Shown here: in pieces, positions 40,523-49,601 of the stretch
Layout: each line of letters starts with the position of its first letter
Position numbering within the stretch: position 1 is the stretch's first letter
IMG/VR virus record: IMGVR_UViG_3300044960_000029
Coordinates: 1-64,000 of that record
Origin: a virus
Strand: one strand, 5' to 3'
Length of the DNA stretch: 64,000 nt
Program-made: the position numbers and the translations under genes
The notes under the pieces: model-generated
What the model was told of the DNA's origin: nothing
Seen by the model: only the letters and a program-made list of their open reading frames with translations
Databases searched by the model: none

Positions 40523-42748
40523 ATGAGTTTTCCACAAAATCCATTAGATAAATATAGATCATATTCAACACATCATATATTAGTTGTTGCAGCTACAACA
40601 GAAACAATTAGAGTGTTGACTACAAAATTATCAGATAATCAAGATACGCAATTTTTAAACATAATATCTAATGCAAAACTTGGTGAACCAATATCATCTG
40701 GATTAGGTAATAAAATGGATGCATATCTAATTTTAGATAGCAGAAAATTATCAAACTATACTATTAAAGATATTGAATATCACACAACATTTAGTTCAGG
40801 TAATTTAGTCAATACACAAATTATTACGACATTTGTTAATATGACTATATTTGATACATATGGAATTTCATTCATAAATTATTTAAAGCATTTATGTGAT
40901 GAAGTTTTTAAAACTGATTATAATGGTTTAACTTTTTTATTAAAAACAATTTTTGTTGGACATACTGATAGTGGTACTATAGAAACAATTACATCATCAG
41001 AAATTCCGATGTTTATGGTAAATTTAGAAATGAATATTGATCACATCGGAGGAACATATTATATACAATTTGCTCCATTAAATGGTGGAACTAAATTCTC
41101 ATTTCCTGATATTTATACTGCATATGATTTATCAACTATAAGTGGTAAAACATTAGGTGAAATGTTTGATTCATTACAGAATAAATTAAATCGTAAAATA
41201 CGAGAATTTTATAAAAAATTAAATTTGGAAAATGATACAAAAACGCAATCACCAGAATCTGTGCAAAAAAATAAAAAAATAGGTAGACCTGTTCAATACA
41301 TGTTTACTTTGCCTGGTGATGTTATTGAAACAGATAAAACATCATCTGATAGTAAATCTAAATGGCGTGATTTTTTAATGACAGGAGTATTAGAAGCTTT
41401 AGAAGAACAAGATAATAGAATTAAACAAGAAAAAAAGAAAGAAGAAGAAGATGAAGAGCGTTTTAGGCAAGAAAAGTTAGATATGCAAGAAAAATTAAGA
41501 AAAAATGGTGTACCAGAACCAGAAATTCGTACAAAATTAGATGAAATGAATAAAGCTAGAATTGAACAAAAAAAGAAAAATGCACAAAATCAACACAATA
41601 TAATATCTGTTGATAAATATGGTACAGTATATTTAGCTTTAAGTCCTAAAGCCACGATACCAGAAATTATATCAAATATTATGAGTATGTGTTTAGAAGT
41701 TAATCATAAAATGTCATATGGTGCTCTTAAAGGAAAAAAAGTAAGTAGATATAAAACATTGACATATGTTACATCAGATAATGAATCAATAACGGTTCAT
41801 TTTGATATAGTTGAGCAAGTAATAGTAGATGTTGATGAATTGTCAACATCTAAGAAAAAAGCATCTTCATCAAATAATAAACAGTCTTCATTGTCAGCAT
41901 TTTTTAATGAAGATGGAACCCCAAAAAATTCTATTGAATTTGATTATATTTTTACCGGAAAAAATACTGACATTTTAAATTTAGATATAAAGGTAAATAA
42001 TGCAGTATTATATTTGAAAAATGTAGATAAACTATCTGAAGATTCTAGACAACAAAAAGATATAGGAAATACAGATCAAAAATCAAAAATTAATGAAAAT
42101 ATTAAGATAGATGAAAAGCAATTAAATTATAAAATATTAGAAAATACACCTATAACAACAGCAACAAAAACGCAATTAGAATTGACTGCACATGCGGCTA
42201 TACAACAGGGAAATTCTGAAAAATTGGGAGTTGAAAATACAGTTTTATCTAGAGCTAGACAAGAGGCATTAAATTTAATGAGTGATTTACATGGTGTATC
42301 TTCACAGGATATCAAAATGACGATTCGTGGAAATCCTGATTTATTAAACAAATCATTATCATATAGTCAAGTATTACCGCATGTTAAAGTTAATGATATA
42401 AATGTTATTGAAATAAATGAAAAAAATACATTTAACGTTGGTGATGAAACACTTTATAAACAAGCATTAAAGAAAGAACTTGAAATAACAAAAACATCAC
42501 CATCATTACCAGAAATGAATGTAGCATTGTGTCCATTATTTTGTAAAATTAATATTAATACCCCAAATGTTGATATGTATGGTCGACCAATTGATGATAA
42601 TTTTGCAAAAAGATACTGGTATGATGGTTGGTATTATGTTAGTGATATATATCATACATTTAAAGATGGTGTTTTTACCCAAGAATTAACAATGAATGCA
42701 ATAGATATATTTTCTAGATACAGAAGTTTTAGAAATAGTGGTGAATAA
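40523..42748 (+). CDS. Baseplate hub protein (gp27-like candidate)
   Basis: 741 residues. N-terminal region (about 1-210) folds like a hub subunit (HHILVVAATTETIRVL, YLILDSRKLSNYTIKDIEY, FIYNY-type aromatic segments). A highly charged coiled coil follows (about 250-330: EQDNRIKQEKKKEEEDEERF), then a second globular part, with a closing RYWYDGWYYVSDIYHTF, GVFTQELTMNAID that is typical of gp27 or late-control-D hubs. Position right before gp5 supports a gp27-like role. T4 gp27 is 391 residues, so this protein is about twice as long. Homology is not certain from sequence alone. Confidence 0.6.
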   Translation: MSFPQNPLDKYRSYSTHHILVVAATTETIRVLTTKLSDNQDTQFLNIISNAKLGEPISSGLGNKMDAYLILDSRKLSNYTIKDIEYHTTFSSGNLVNTQIITTFVNMTIFDTYGISFINYLKHLCDEVFKTDYNGLTFLLKTIFVGHTDSGTIETITSSEIPMFMVNLEMNIDHIGGTYYIQFAPLNGGTKFSFPDIYTAYDLSTISGKTLGEMFDSLQNKLNRKIREFYKKLNLENDTKTQSPESVQKNKKIGRPVQYMFTLPGDVIETDKTSSDSKSKWRDFLMTGVLEALEEQDNRIKQEKKKEEEDEERFRQEKLDMQEKLRKNGVPEPEIRTKLDEMNKARIEQKKKNAQNQHNIISVDKYGTVYLALSPKATIPEIISNIMSMCLEVNHKMSYGALKGKKVSRYKTLTYVTSDNESITVHFDIVEQVIVDVDELSTSKKKASSSNNKQSSLSAFFNEDGTPKNSIEFDYIFTGKNTDILNLDIKVNNAVLYLKNVDKLSEDSRQQKDIGNTDQKSKINENIKIDEKQLNYKILENTPITTATKTQLELTAHAAIQQGNSEKLGVENTVLSRARQEALNLMSDLHGVSSQDIKMTIRGNPDLLNKSLSYSQVLPHVKVNDINVIEINEKNTFNVGDETLYKQALKKELEITKTSPSLPEMNVALCPLFCKININTPNVDMYGRPIDDNFAKRYWYDGWYYVSDIYHTFKDGVFTQELTMNAIDIFSRYRSFRNSGE

Positions 42749-42750
42749 AA

Positions 42751-43863
42751 ATGATTAATTTAACAATTTATGACGGGATAGTTAAAGATACAAATGATCC
42801 TCAACAGATGGGTCGTTGTAAAATATGGGTCCCTGCATTAGATGGCGAATTTTATGATGTAAAAAGTCTTCCATGGGCTGATTATGTAAGTCCATTTTTT
42901 GGATCAACATTAAATTTTAAAGTTGGTAGAGAAAAATCAGAAATTAAAGGATACAGTTCTTACGGTTTTTGGGCTATTCCAAAGATTGGATCTCGCGTAG
43001 TTGTATTCTTACTTAATGGTGATATAAATCGTAGAGTATATTTTGGTTGTATGCTTAATTTACATCAAAATAGAGGTTTACCAAATGGGAGAAATAAAGA
43101 TGATTTAGGAACATATGGACCATGGAATGAATCTTATGAAAAATATAACCCAGCATATGAAAATTTAAGAGAACAATTTCAAAATGATTTACTTAAAGAT
43201 GAAGCTCAAACAAGAGGTGCATATGAACGTCAGATAGCCCAAGCTGCTACATTTAAAGATGGAACAGAAGGATATGCAAAAAATATAGTTGATGAAAGCG
43301 TTTTAGACCCACAATCATATTGTATTGTGACACCAGGTCATCATGCTATTATATTAAATGATGATGAAAAAAATTGTAGAATACGATTTAAAACGACAGC
43401 AGGTCATCAAATCATATTTGATGATACAAATGAACGTATTTATATTTCAACGGCAAAAGGTAAAACATGGATTGAATTAGACGAAAATGGTCATATGCAT
43501 ATATTTGCAGCAGATGATATATCTATAAGATCAAGTGAAAGTATAAATATTAGAGCAGATAAAGATATTAATATTGAGGCACAAAAAAATATTAATATTA
43601 AAGCAGTAGATGGAAACATAAAATATACTGCTGGTAAAGATTATCATTTATATTCTGGTGGTAGTATTTATGAAACATGTTGTAAAGATCATAACACAAA
43701 TGTAATAGGAATATTATATGAAACAGCAAAACAAATTCATATGAATGGTCCAGAAGCTCAATGCGCTGTTAAAGCAGATCCACCATCTATTATACCAGGG
43801 CATGAACCATGGTCGAGACCAACAAAATCAAAATATAAACGTAATCCTAATTGGAGGAAATAA
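42751..43863 (+). CDS. gp5: Baseplate hub spike, gp5-like without lysozyme domain
   Basis: 370 residues. N-terminal OB-fold (YDGIVKDTNDPQQMGRCKIW, FWAIPKIGSRVVVFLLNGD) and a C-terminal triple beta-helix (RFKTTAGHQIIFDDTNERIYI, then INIRADKDINIEAQKNINIK). This is the VgrG/gp5 spike that pierces the outer membrane. T4 gp5 has a lysozyme domain between these parts; here only a helical link (about 120-190) is present, so cell-wall cutting must be done by something else. The closing PGHEPWSRP is conserved. The stop overlaps the gp25 start. Confidence 0.85.
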   Translation: MINLTIYDGIVKDTNDPQQMGRCKIWVPALDGEFYDVKSLPWADYVSPFFGSTLNFKVGREKSEIKGYSSYGFWAIPKIGSRVVVFLLNGDINRRVYFGCMLNLHQNRGLPNGRNKDDLGTYGPWNESYEKYNPAYENLREQFQNDLLKDEAQTRGAYERQIAQAATFKDGTEGYAKNIVDESVLDPQSYCIVTPGHHAIILNDDEKNCRIRFKTTAGHQIIFDDTNERIYISTAKGKTWIELDENGHMHIFAADDISIRSSESINIRADKDINIEAQKNINIKAVDGNIKYTAGKDYHLYSGGSIYETCCKDHNTNVIGILYETAKQIHMNGPEAQCAVKADPPSIIPGHEPWSRPTKSKYKRNPNWRK

Positions 43864-44234
43864 TGGGAAAGGTTTTTTATAAAGGATTTTCATCACACGC
43901 TTTCGAAGAAAAAGGTTCATTTTCTACCATTAATATAGAAACAGTTAAAAGAGATTTATATAATCATATTTTTACAGAAAAAGGTGAAAGATTAATGATG
44001 CCAAATTTTGGTACTAGAATACCATCGTTAGTTTTTGAACCAAATGATGAAAGAACTAGAGAAATAGTTAGAACAGATTTATTAGAAGTTTTTAATTATG
44101 ATCCTAGAGTTAAACTTATAGATTTACATGTGTCATCTTTACCAGATAATAATGCAATAGTTGCATTCGCAGATCTTTTATATATTGAATTTGATGTTAG
44201 GGAAACATTAAGAATAGAAGTACCGACAGCTTAA
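43863..44234 (+). CDS. gp25: Baseplate wedge protein gp25
   Basis: The start is the ATG at 43863 with GGAGGAAATA ahead, overlapping the gp5 stop (TAATG); an in-frame TTG at 43851 lies inside that ribosome site. The 123-residue product starts MGKVFYKGFSSHAF and contains RDLYNHIFTEKGERLMMPNFG and VFEPNDERTREIVRTDLLEV, the gp25/GpW-like signature. gp25 anchors the first sheath ring to the wedge. The gene is followed directly by an inverted homing endonuclease. Confidence 0.92.
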   Translation: MGKVFYKGFSSHAFEEKGSFSTINIETVKRDLYNHIFTEKGERLMMPNFGTRIPSLVFEPNDERTREIVRTDLLEVFNYDPRVKLIDLHVSSLPDNNAIVAFADLLYIEFDVRETLRIEVPTA

Positions 44235-45809
44235 TTAAGTATTTAAAATAAATACGTCATTTCCACAATCCCAAATTCTATCATAACCATTGTTTTTCAT
44301 ATTTTCCCATTCTGTTAAATTTTCATTAAATGTTGTTAATAAATTTTTTAATTTATGTTTTTGAAAATTTTGACGATTAAGTCTTATTAAATAATTAGAT
44401 TTGTGCATATACCAATAGTTTGGTTGTGATGTATGTGATTTTTTAAAGCCATTTTTAATATAAACATCCCCAATACTATAACGCTTATCAGAATACGAAA
44501 TAATGTTTTTAGGTTTATGTAATTTAATAAAATGTTTTAATAATTTACTAAATCCTCCTATACATTTTGTATTTAATTTCGATGAAAATCTGGCTATTTC
44601 CCATTCATAATTTTTATTATAACGTGGTTTAACAAACGTAATAACACATACTATTTCATCATTGTAATTTAGTCCATAACTTATATCGTATTTACATGTT
44701 CCTTGTATGTGTGTATTTTCTAAAAATATATCTGTTTCATTTTTTCCTAATTCAACAATTTTAGTATTTCTTGCATAAATTGTTTTATATAAATTCAATT
44801 TTGATTTAATCATTGATAAAACAATATCGTGTTTATATAATACTTCATCTTCAAAAAAATTTAATAATGTAATACAATTTTCTAATGCAAAGTCTAGTTT
44901 ATTTTTATGATAAAACTTATCTATTCCATTGAGTTCAGAATGCCAATAATTTCCATTTATTTCTATTCCTAATTTTTTATCTCTAACAAAAATATCTATT
45001 TCATATCTATTATCTAAAGGTTTTCGTACATCGAGTTCTATAGACAAATTTATTTTTTTTAATTCATCTGCTATTTTATTTTGTAATTGTGATCTACATT
45101 TAGGATAACATCTTGGACAAAAAATATGTTCATATGGTTGAATATAAAATTCATATTTACATGTTAAGCATTTCCATAATAATTCTTTTTTATAATTATC
45201 ATTTTTTATATAATCTGAAATTGAAAATAATGGTTCAATAATATTTGAATTTTTTAAGATAATATTTTCTATATATGTTTTTTTCTGTGTTTCAATTCTT
45301 TTTTTATTGAATTTTTTAACTTGTGATGGAATATTTGTTTTGACACCATATTTTTTGAAAAATGTATTTTTAACTTTTTCTTTTATTTGATTATTATGAA
45401 CAGGACAAACAACACCATATCTTTCTATATTTGTTTTATCTCTTTTCCATTTTATAAAATCTACCTGCCAAATACTGTTAACACCATATCTATTTTTTAT
45501 TGTTTGTTTTTTCTTTTTTATTGTTTCTGGGTGTTTTTGCATACAACTTAAACAACAAAATGATTTAAGATATCCATCTTTAAATGATGAGAATATTTTT
45601 ATAGGAGAATTACATGTTAAACATTTTTTGGGATAATCATCAAGATCATTAATTAACCAATATAATTTCTCAACTATATTATTTGATGGGCATTTTGATA
45701 ATTGTTTAATAATGTCAATTGTTTCTTTATCTAAAGAACGCAACTTTGATGCACTTACATTATTATTTTTATCTAAAACCTTTGATAATATTTTTTCTTT
45801 AATATTCAT
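44235..45809 (-). CDS. EDxHD (Vsr-like) homing endonuclease
   Basis: 524 residues, antisense in the baseplate operon and ending at the base next to the gp25 stop. The N-terminus has a zinc finger (CLTCNSPIKIF, FCCLSC, about 60-85) and a second one (CLTCKYEFY, CPRCYPKC, about 213-240). The nuclease core has RYEIDIFVRDKKLGIEING, YWHSE and LNFFEDEV; the C-terminal GNAT-like part has VCVITFVKPRYN, ISYSDKRYSIGDVY and the family end YDRIWDCGNDVF. Insertion between gp25 and gp6 parallels its paralogues, which all sit beside essential late genes. Confidence 0.8.
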   Translation of the reverse strand: MNIKEKILSKVLDKNNNVSASKLRSLDKETIDIIKQLSKCPSNNIVEKLYWLINDLDDYPKKCLTCNSPIKIFSSFKDGYLKSFCCLSCMQKHPETIKKKKQTIKNRYGVNSIWQVDFIKWKRDKTNIERYGVVCPVHNNQIKEKVKNTFFKKYGVKTNIPSQVKKFNKKRIETQKKTYIENIILKNSNIIEPLFSISDYIKNDNYKKELLWKCLTCKYEFYIQPYEHIFCPRCYPKCRSQLQNKIADELKKINLSIELDVRKPLDNRYEIDIFVRDKKLGIEINGNYWHSELNGIDKFYHKNKLDFALENCITLLNFFEDEVLYKHDIVLSMIKSKLNLYKTIYARNTKIVELGKNETDIFLENTHIQGTCKYDISYGLNYNDEIVCVITFVKPRYNKNYEWEIARFSSKLNTKCIGGFSKLLKHFIKLHKPKNIISYSDKRYSIGDVYIKNGFKKSHTSQPNYWYMHKSNYLIRLNRQNFQKHKLKNLLTTFNENLTEWENMKNNGYDRIWDCGNDVFILNT

Positions 45810-45894
45810 TTTTAAATAGGAAAATTTTAATGATTACATATGTATATATACATTACTACATAAAATATGCTAAATAACTTTCTAAAGATAAATC

Positions 45895-45902
45895 TATAAA
45901 TA
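45895..45902 (+). promoter_or_regulatory. T4-type late promoter for gp6
   Basis: TATAAATA on plus, with a leader of about 22 bases to the ATG at 45936. It restores transcription after the antisense homing gene. Confidence 0.65.
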
Positions 45903-45935
45903 ATAAAGTAATTATTTTTTTAAAAAATAAAAATT

Positions 45936-48900
45936 ATGGCATTAAGAAACGTTTATTCAGCAGAAACATGGGAAAAAATTTATAATTCTTTTGAAAAAGT
46001 CAATTTTGCTTCCTATGATTACGATACAATAAAAGAGTCTCTTTTACAATATATTAAATTATATTATCCGGAACAATTTAATGACTATATAGAGAGTTCA
46101 GAATTCATAGCAATTCTAGAAATGTTCTCTTATATTGCTGAACAATTGGCTTATCGTATAGATTTAATGAGTCATGAAAATTTTATTACAACTGCACAAA
46201 GAAAACAAAATATTTTACGTCTAGCTAGATTAATATCTTATAAAGCGACACGTAATGTCCCAGCTAGAGGACTAATGAAAATTACTAGTATTACTACATC
46301 AGAACAAATTATAGATTCACAAGGAAATAATTTAAGTAATTTTACTGTAACCTGGAATGATCCAAATAATCCATTATGGAAAGAACAATTCTTTTTAATA
46401 ATGAATAGGGTTTTAACCGGTAAATTTGGACAGCCACAAAAATCTTTTCAAATTGGTGACGTTTTGATGCAATTATATACATTTAATAACAATCTAACAT
46501 CATTTAAAAATGGTGTATCTCCATTTATTGCGAATACTGGTATAGAAACATTTAATATGGAAATAGTACCATCTGATTTGGATGAAAATGGACCATTTGA
46601 AAGGATGCCTGATATTAATTCACAGATGTCTATAATTTATTCTGATGATGGTATTGGTGATGGTTCAGATTATACAGGATTTTTAATGTTCGTTAAACAA
46701 GGAACTTTAAGTAGAATAGAATATGATATTAAAGATCCTATACCTAATAGAACATTAGAATTAACACCTATTAATATCAACAGAACAGACGTATGGATTA
46801 ATAGAGTTGATAATGATGGTAATATATTAGAACGTTGGGAAGAAGTTGAAACTGTTAATGAACAAAATTTATTTTTTAATACAAATAAAAATAGGAAAAA
46901 ATATGAAATTGAATCATTAGAAAATGACAGAATAAAAATTATTTTTGGGGATGGTGATTTCTCAGATATACCAATTGGAAAATTTTATATTTGGATAAGA
47001 CAATCTGCTAATAGAAGTATAGTCATTCAAAAGAATAAAGTTACAAACGTTCCTGTTACATTTTCATATACATCTTCATTAGGAACGACAGAAATTTGCA
47101 CTCTAACTACAGCATTAACATCAACAATACAGAATTCTTCACCAACAGAAACAATTGATCATATTCGTCAAGTTGCACCAACAACATACTATGCCCAAAA
47201 TAGAATGGTCAATGCACAAGATTATAATACATATATGTTGAAGGATTCTAGTATTCTTAAACTTAATACTATCAATAGAACATTTGCAGGTCAACCAAAA
47301 TATATTGACTGGAATGATGCATCTGGGCAATATGAAAATATTAAATTATTTGGTGATGATCTTCAATTATATTATACATCAACAATAAACACAATAAGTT
47401 CAACGATTTCATCTAGAAGTTTAATAGATAAAGTTATTGAACCATTATTATCACAGTCTGGAATAATAAATTTATTAATTCACATTTCATCTGCTACACC
47501 AATTACAGAAAATGTTATTAGTTTACCAAGACGTAAATTTATAGAAGACAATAGCATTTCTATGGCTCCTAGTGACATATATAGAATGGGTGAAATAGAA
47601 ACACATCTTGAAAAATCATTAATACAAGGAATGTTAGATAGACATTGGTATGGTGAACCATTAGAATATGTTGATATAGGTGGTATAATACATGCAAAAG
47701 TAACACCTTTTAGTATTGGTGGTAACCTTCCTGATGATGGTCGTATTTACCCTGATACAATGCCTAGAACTTATGATGGAATTAATTCTTTAGGTGATTC
47801 TGGATCTGGTCTTCAAACTATTTCAGCACAAGACAAATTTGGTTTAAAATATTCAAAAACAAAAACAACTTTAGGAAACGGATCAATAACACCACCAGTT
47901 TTAATAACAAATCCACAATTACAACCAGGTACACCAAATGGAATTGTTGAAACATGGACATTAGAATTTTCATCAGATGCTACAACAATATTTGTAACAT
48001 CAAGTCTACGCGGATCATTTCCAAATGCTGTTGTTGGAGTTCCATATTTAACAACAAATAATGAAGCACCAATAGATTTTACAATAACTAATGGAAGTAC
48101 ACCATTTATAGCTGGTGATGCATTCGTATTAGATGTTAATTATACTGCTCCTAATACTTTTAGTATTTCTACAAGAGCTGGTTATCCTTTAAATCTTTAT
48201 GGTAAATGGGATATTATTAATGGTGTTACATTAACAAATTCAAATACTGTAAATCCAAATACATTAGAATATGACCCAAGCGATTCTGCTGCGTCATGGA
48301 TTATTTGGATAGAAGCAATTAAAGATGGATTTGGTGATATTATAGGATTTAATGTTCACCATAGGGATATGAAATTAATATGCTATAGCCAAAACACAAA
48401 ATTTTGGTATAATACAGTTGAACAAATAATTGATTCTCAAACTAAAAATCCAGTTTATGATAAAATAAAAATATTACGTTCGAATTTGACAACGTTAGGC
48501 GTTCCTCTCGGTCATAATGAAAATTATGATGTTATTGGACCAGTTAAAGATCAAAATGGTGAAACAGATGTTCATTCATTAGAAATTATACCAGCAGATA
48601 TTCTTAATAAAACTGTATTAAGCGGTGATGGAATTCCAGATAATATTCTTCAGTTTGAAATGTTTGCTAAAAATTCTTATGAATACTTCAAATTAGATGA
48701 TCCAGACACTATTTATACTATTCAAAATTCATATTATAATGAAACTCCAGATAGGGTAATTTTAATAGATGGATCGTCAACAATTTGGGTTAGATTTAAC
48801 GAAGGTAGTTTTGTTTCTACGCAAATATCATTTAATAATGGTGTTACATGGATTAATAAAAATGATCCAAATTATGTGGCTTTTGGAAGACGATTAATTT

Positions 48901-49535
48901 ATAAAGGTGTTGATAATGAGGGATTAGATTTTATGTGGCAACATTTTGCACCACATACAAATATGATTGATCCTTCAGTTACAAATATTCATGATGCATT
49001 TATAATTACGAGAGGATATTATGATAATATGATGGATTATGTCAAAGGTTTAACAAATATTGCTCCTACACCTCCAACACCATTAGAGTTAAGAAATACA
49101 TATGGATATTTACTTAAAAATAAAATGATTTCAGACACGGTTGTTATGCATTCTGGTAAAATTAAACTATTATTTGGTAGTTTAGCAGAGCCTCAATTAA
49201 GAGCTAAATTTAGAGTTGTTAAGGCACCAACAGCCACATTTACTGATGAAAGAATTAAAAATGAAATTTTAGAAGTTATTAATAATTATTTTGCTATTGA
49301 TAATTGGGATTTTGGAGTAGAATTTTTTGCAACAGAGCTATTGGGATTGATACATCAAAGATTACCGACAGAAATATCTTCTGTAGTATTAGTTCCTGTT
49401 TATTCTATTAATTCATTTGGTTCATTGTTTAATGTAAAAGCAGGATTAGATGAAATATTGCAATCAGCTGCTAAATTAGAAGATATAGAAATAATTCCGG
49501 CATTAACACCGACTGCTATTAGACAAAAAATTTAA
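45936..49535 (+). CDS. gp6: Baseplate wedge protein gp6, enlarged
   Basis: 1,199 residues against 660 in T4. The N-terminus (YDTIKESLLQYIKLYYPEQF, SEFIAILEMFSYIAEQLAYR, IDLMSHENFITTAQRKQNI) and the C-terminal part (GKIKLLFGSLAEPQLRAKFR, LLGLIHQRLPTEISSV) are clearly gp6, the ring protein that controls opening of the baseplate. An insertion at about 650-740 is the beta module also found in three other proteins here (ETWTLEFSSDATTIFV, NGSTPFIAGDAFVLD), followed by a second inserted region. The added domains probably decorate the wedge rim. Confidence 0.87.
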   Translation: MALRNVYSAETWEKIYNSFEKVNFASYDYDTIKESLLQYIKLYYPEQFNDYIESSEFIAILEMFSYIAEQLAYRIDLMSHENFITTAQRKQNILRLARLISYKATRNVPARGLMKITSITTSEQIIDSQGNNLSNFTVTWNDPNNPLWKEQFFLIMNRVLTGKFGQPQKSFQIGDVLMQLYTFNNNLTSFKNGVSPFIANTGIETFNMEIVPSDLDENGPFERMPDINSQMSIIYSDDGIGDGSDYTGFLMFVKQGTLSRIEYDIKDPIPNRTLELTPININRTDVWINRVDNDGNILERWEEVETVNEQNLFFNTNKNRKKYEIESLENDRIKIIFGDGDFSDIPIGKFYIWIRQSANRSIVIQKNKVTNVPVTFSYTSSLGTTEICTLTTALTSTIQNSSPTETIDHIRQVAPTTYYAQNRMVNAQDYNTYMLKDSSILKLNTINRTFAGQPKYIDWNDASGQYENIKLFGDDLQLYYTSTINTISSTISSRSLIDKVIEPLLSQSGIINLLIHISSATPITENVISLPRRKFIEDNSISMAPSDIYRMGEIETHLEKSLIQGMLDRHWYGEPLEYVDIGGIIHAKVTPFSIGGNLPDDGRIYPDTMPRTYDGINSLGDSGSGLQTISAQDKFGLKYSKTKTTLGNGSITPPVLITNPQLQPGTPNGIVETWTLEFSSDATTIFVTSSLRGSFPNAVVGVPYLTTNNEAPIDFTITNGSTPFIAGDAFVLDVNYTAPNTFSISTRAGYPLNLYGKWDIINGVTLTNSNTVNPNTLEYDPSDSAASWIIWIEAIKDGFGDIIGFNVHHRDMKLICYSQNTKFWYNTVEQIIDSQTKNPVYDKIKILRSNLTTLGVPLGHNENYDVIGPVKDQNGETDVHSLEIIPADILNKTVLSGDGIPDNILQFEMFAKNSYEYFKLDDPDTIYTIQNSYYNETPDRVILIDGSSTIWVRFNEGSFVSTQISFNNGVTWINKNDPNYVAFGRRLIYKGVDNEGLDFMWQHFAPHTNMIDPSVTNIHDAFIITRGYYDNMMDYVKGLTNIAPTPPTPLELRNTYGYLLKNKMISDTVVMHSGKIKLLFGSLAEPQLRAKFRVVKAPTATFTDERIKNEILEVINNYFAIDNWDFGVEFFATELLGLIHQRLPTEISSVVLVPVYSINSFGSLFNVKAGLDEILQSAAKLEDIEIIPALTPTAIRQKI

Positions 49536-49560
49536 TCATTTTTTCAAAAATTTGTTATTT

Positions 49561-49568
49561 TATAAATA
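49561..49568 (+). promoter_or_regulatory. T4-type late promoter for the gp7-position gene
   Basis: TATAAATA on plus, with the start predicted near 49580, about 22 bases before the ATG at 49602. Confidence 0.6.
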
Positions 49569-49601
49569 TTTAAATATAGAATAACTATTTTTTGTGTGAA
49601 A

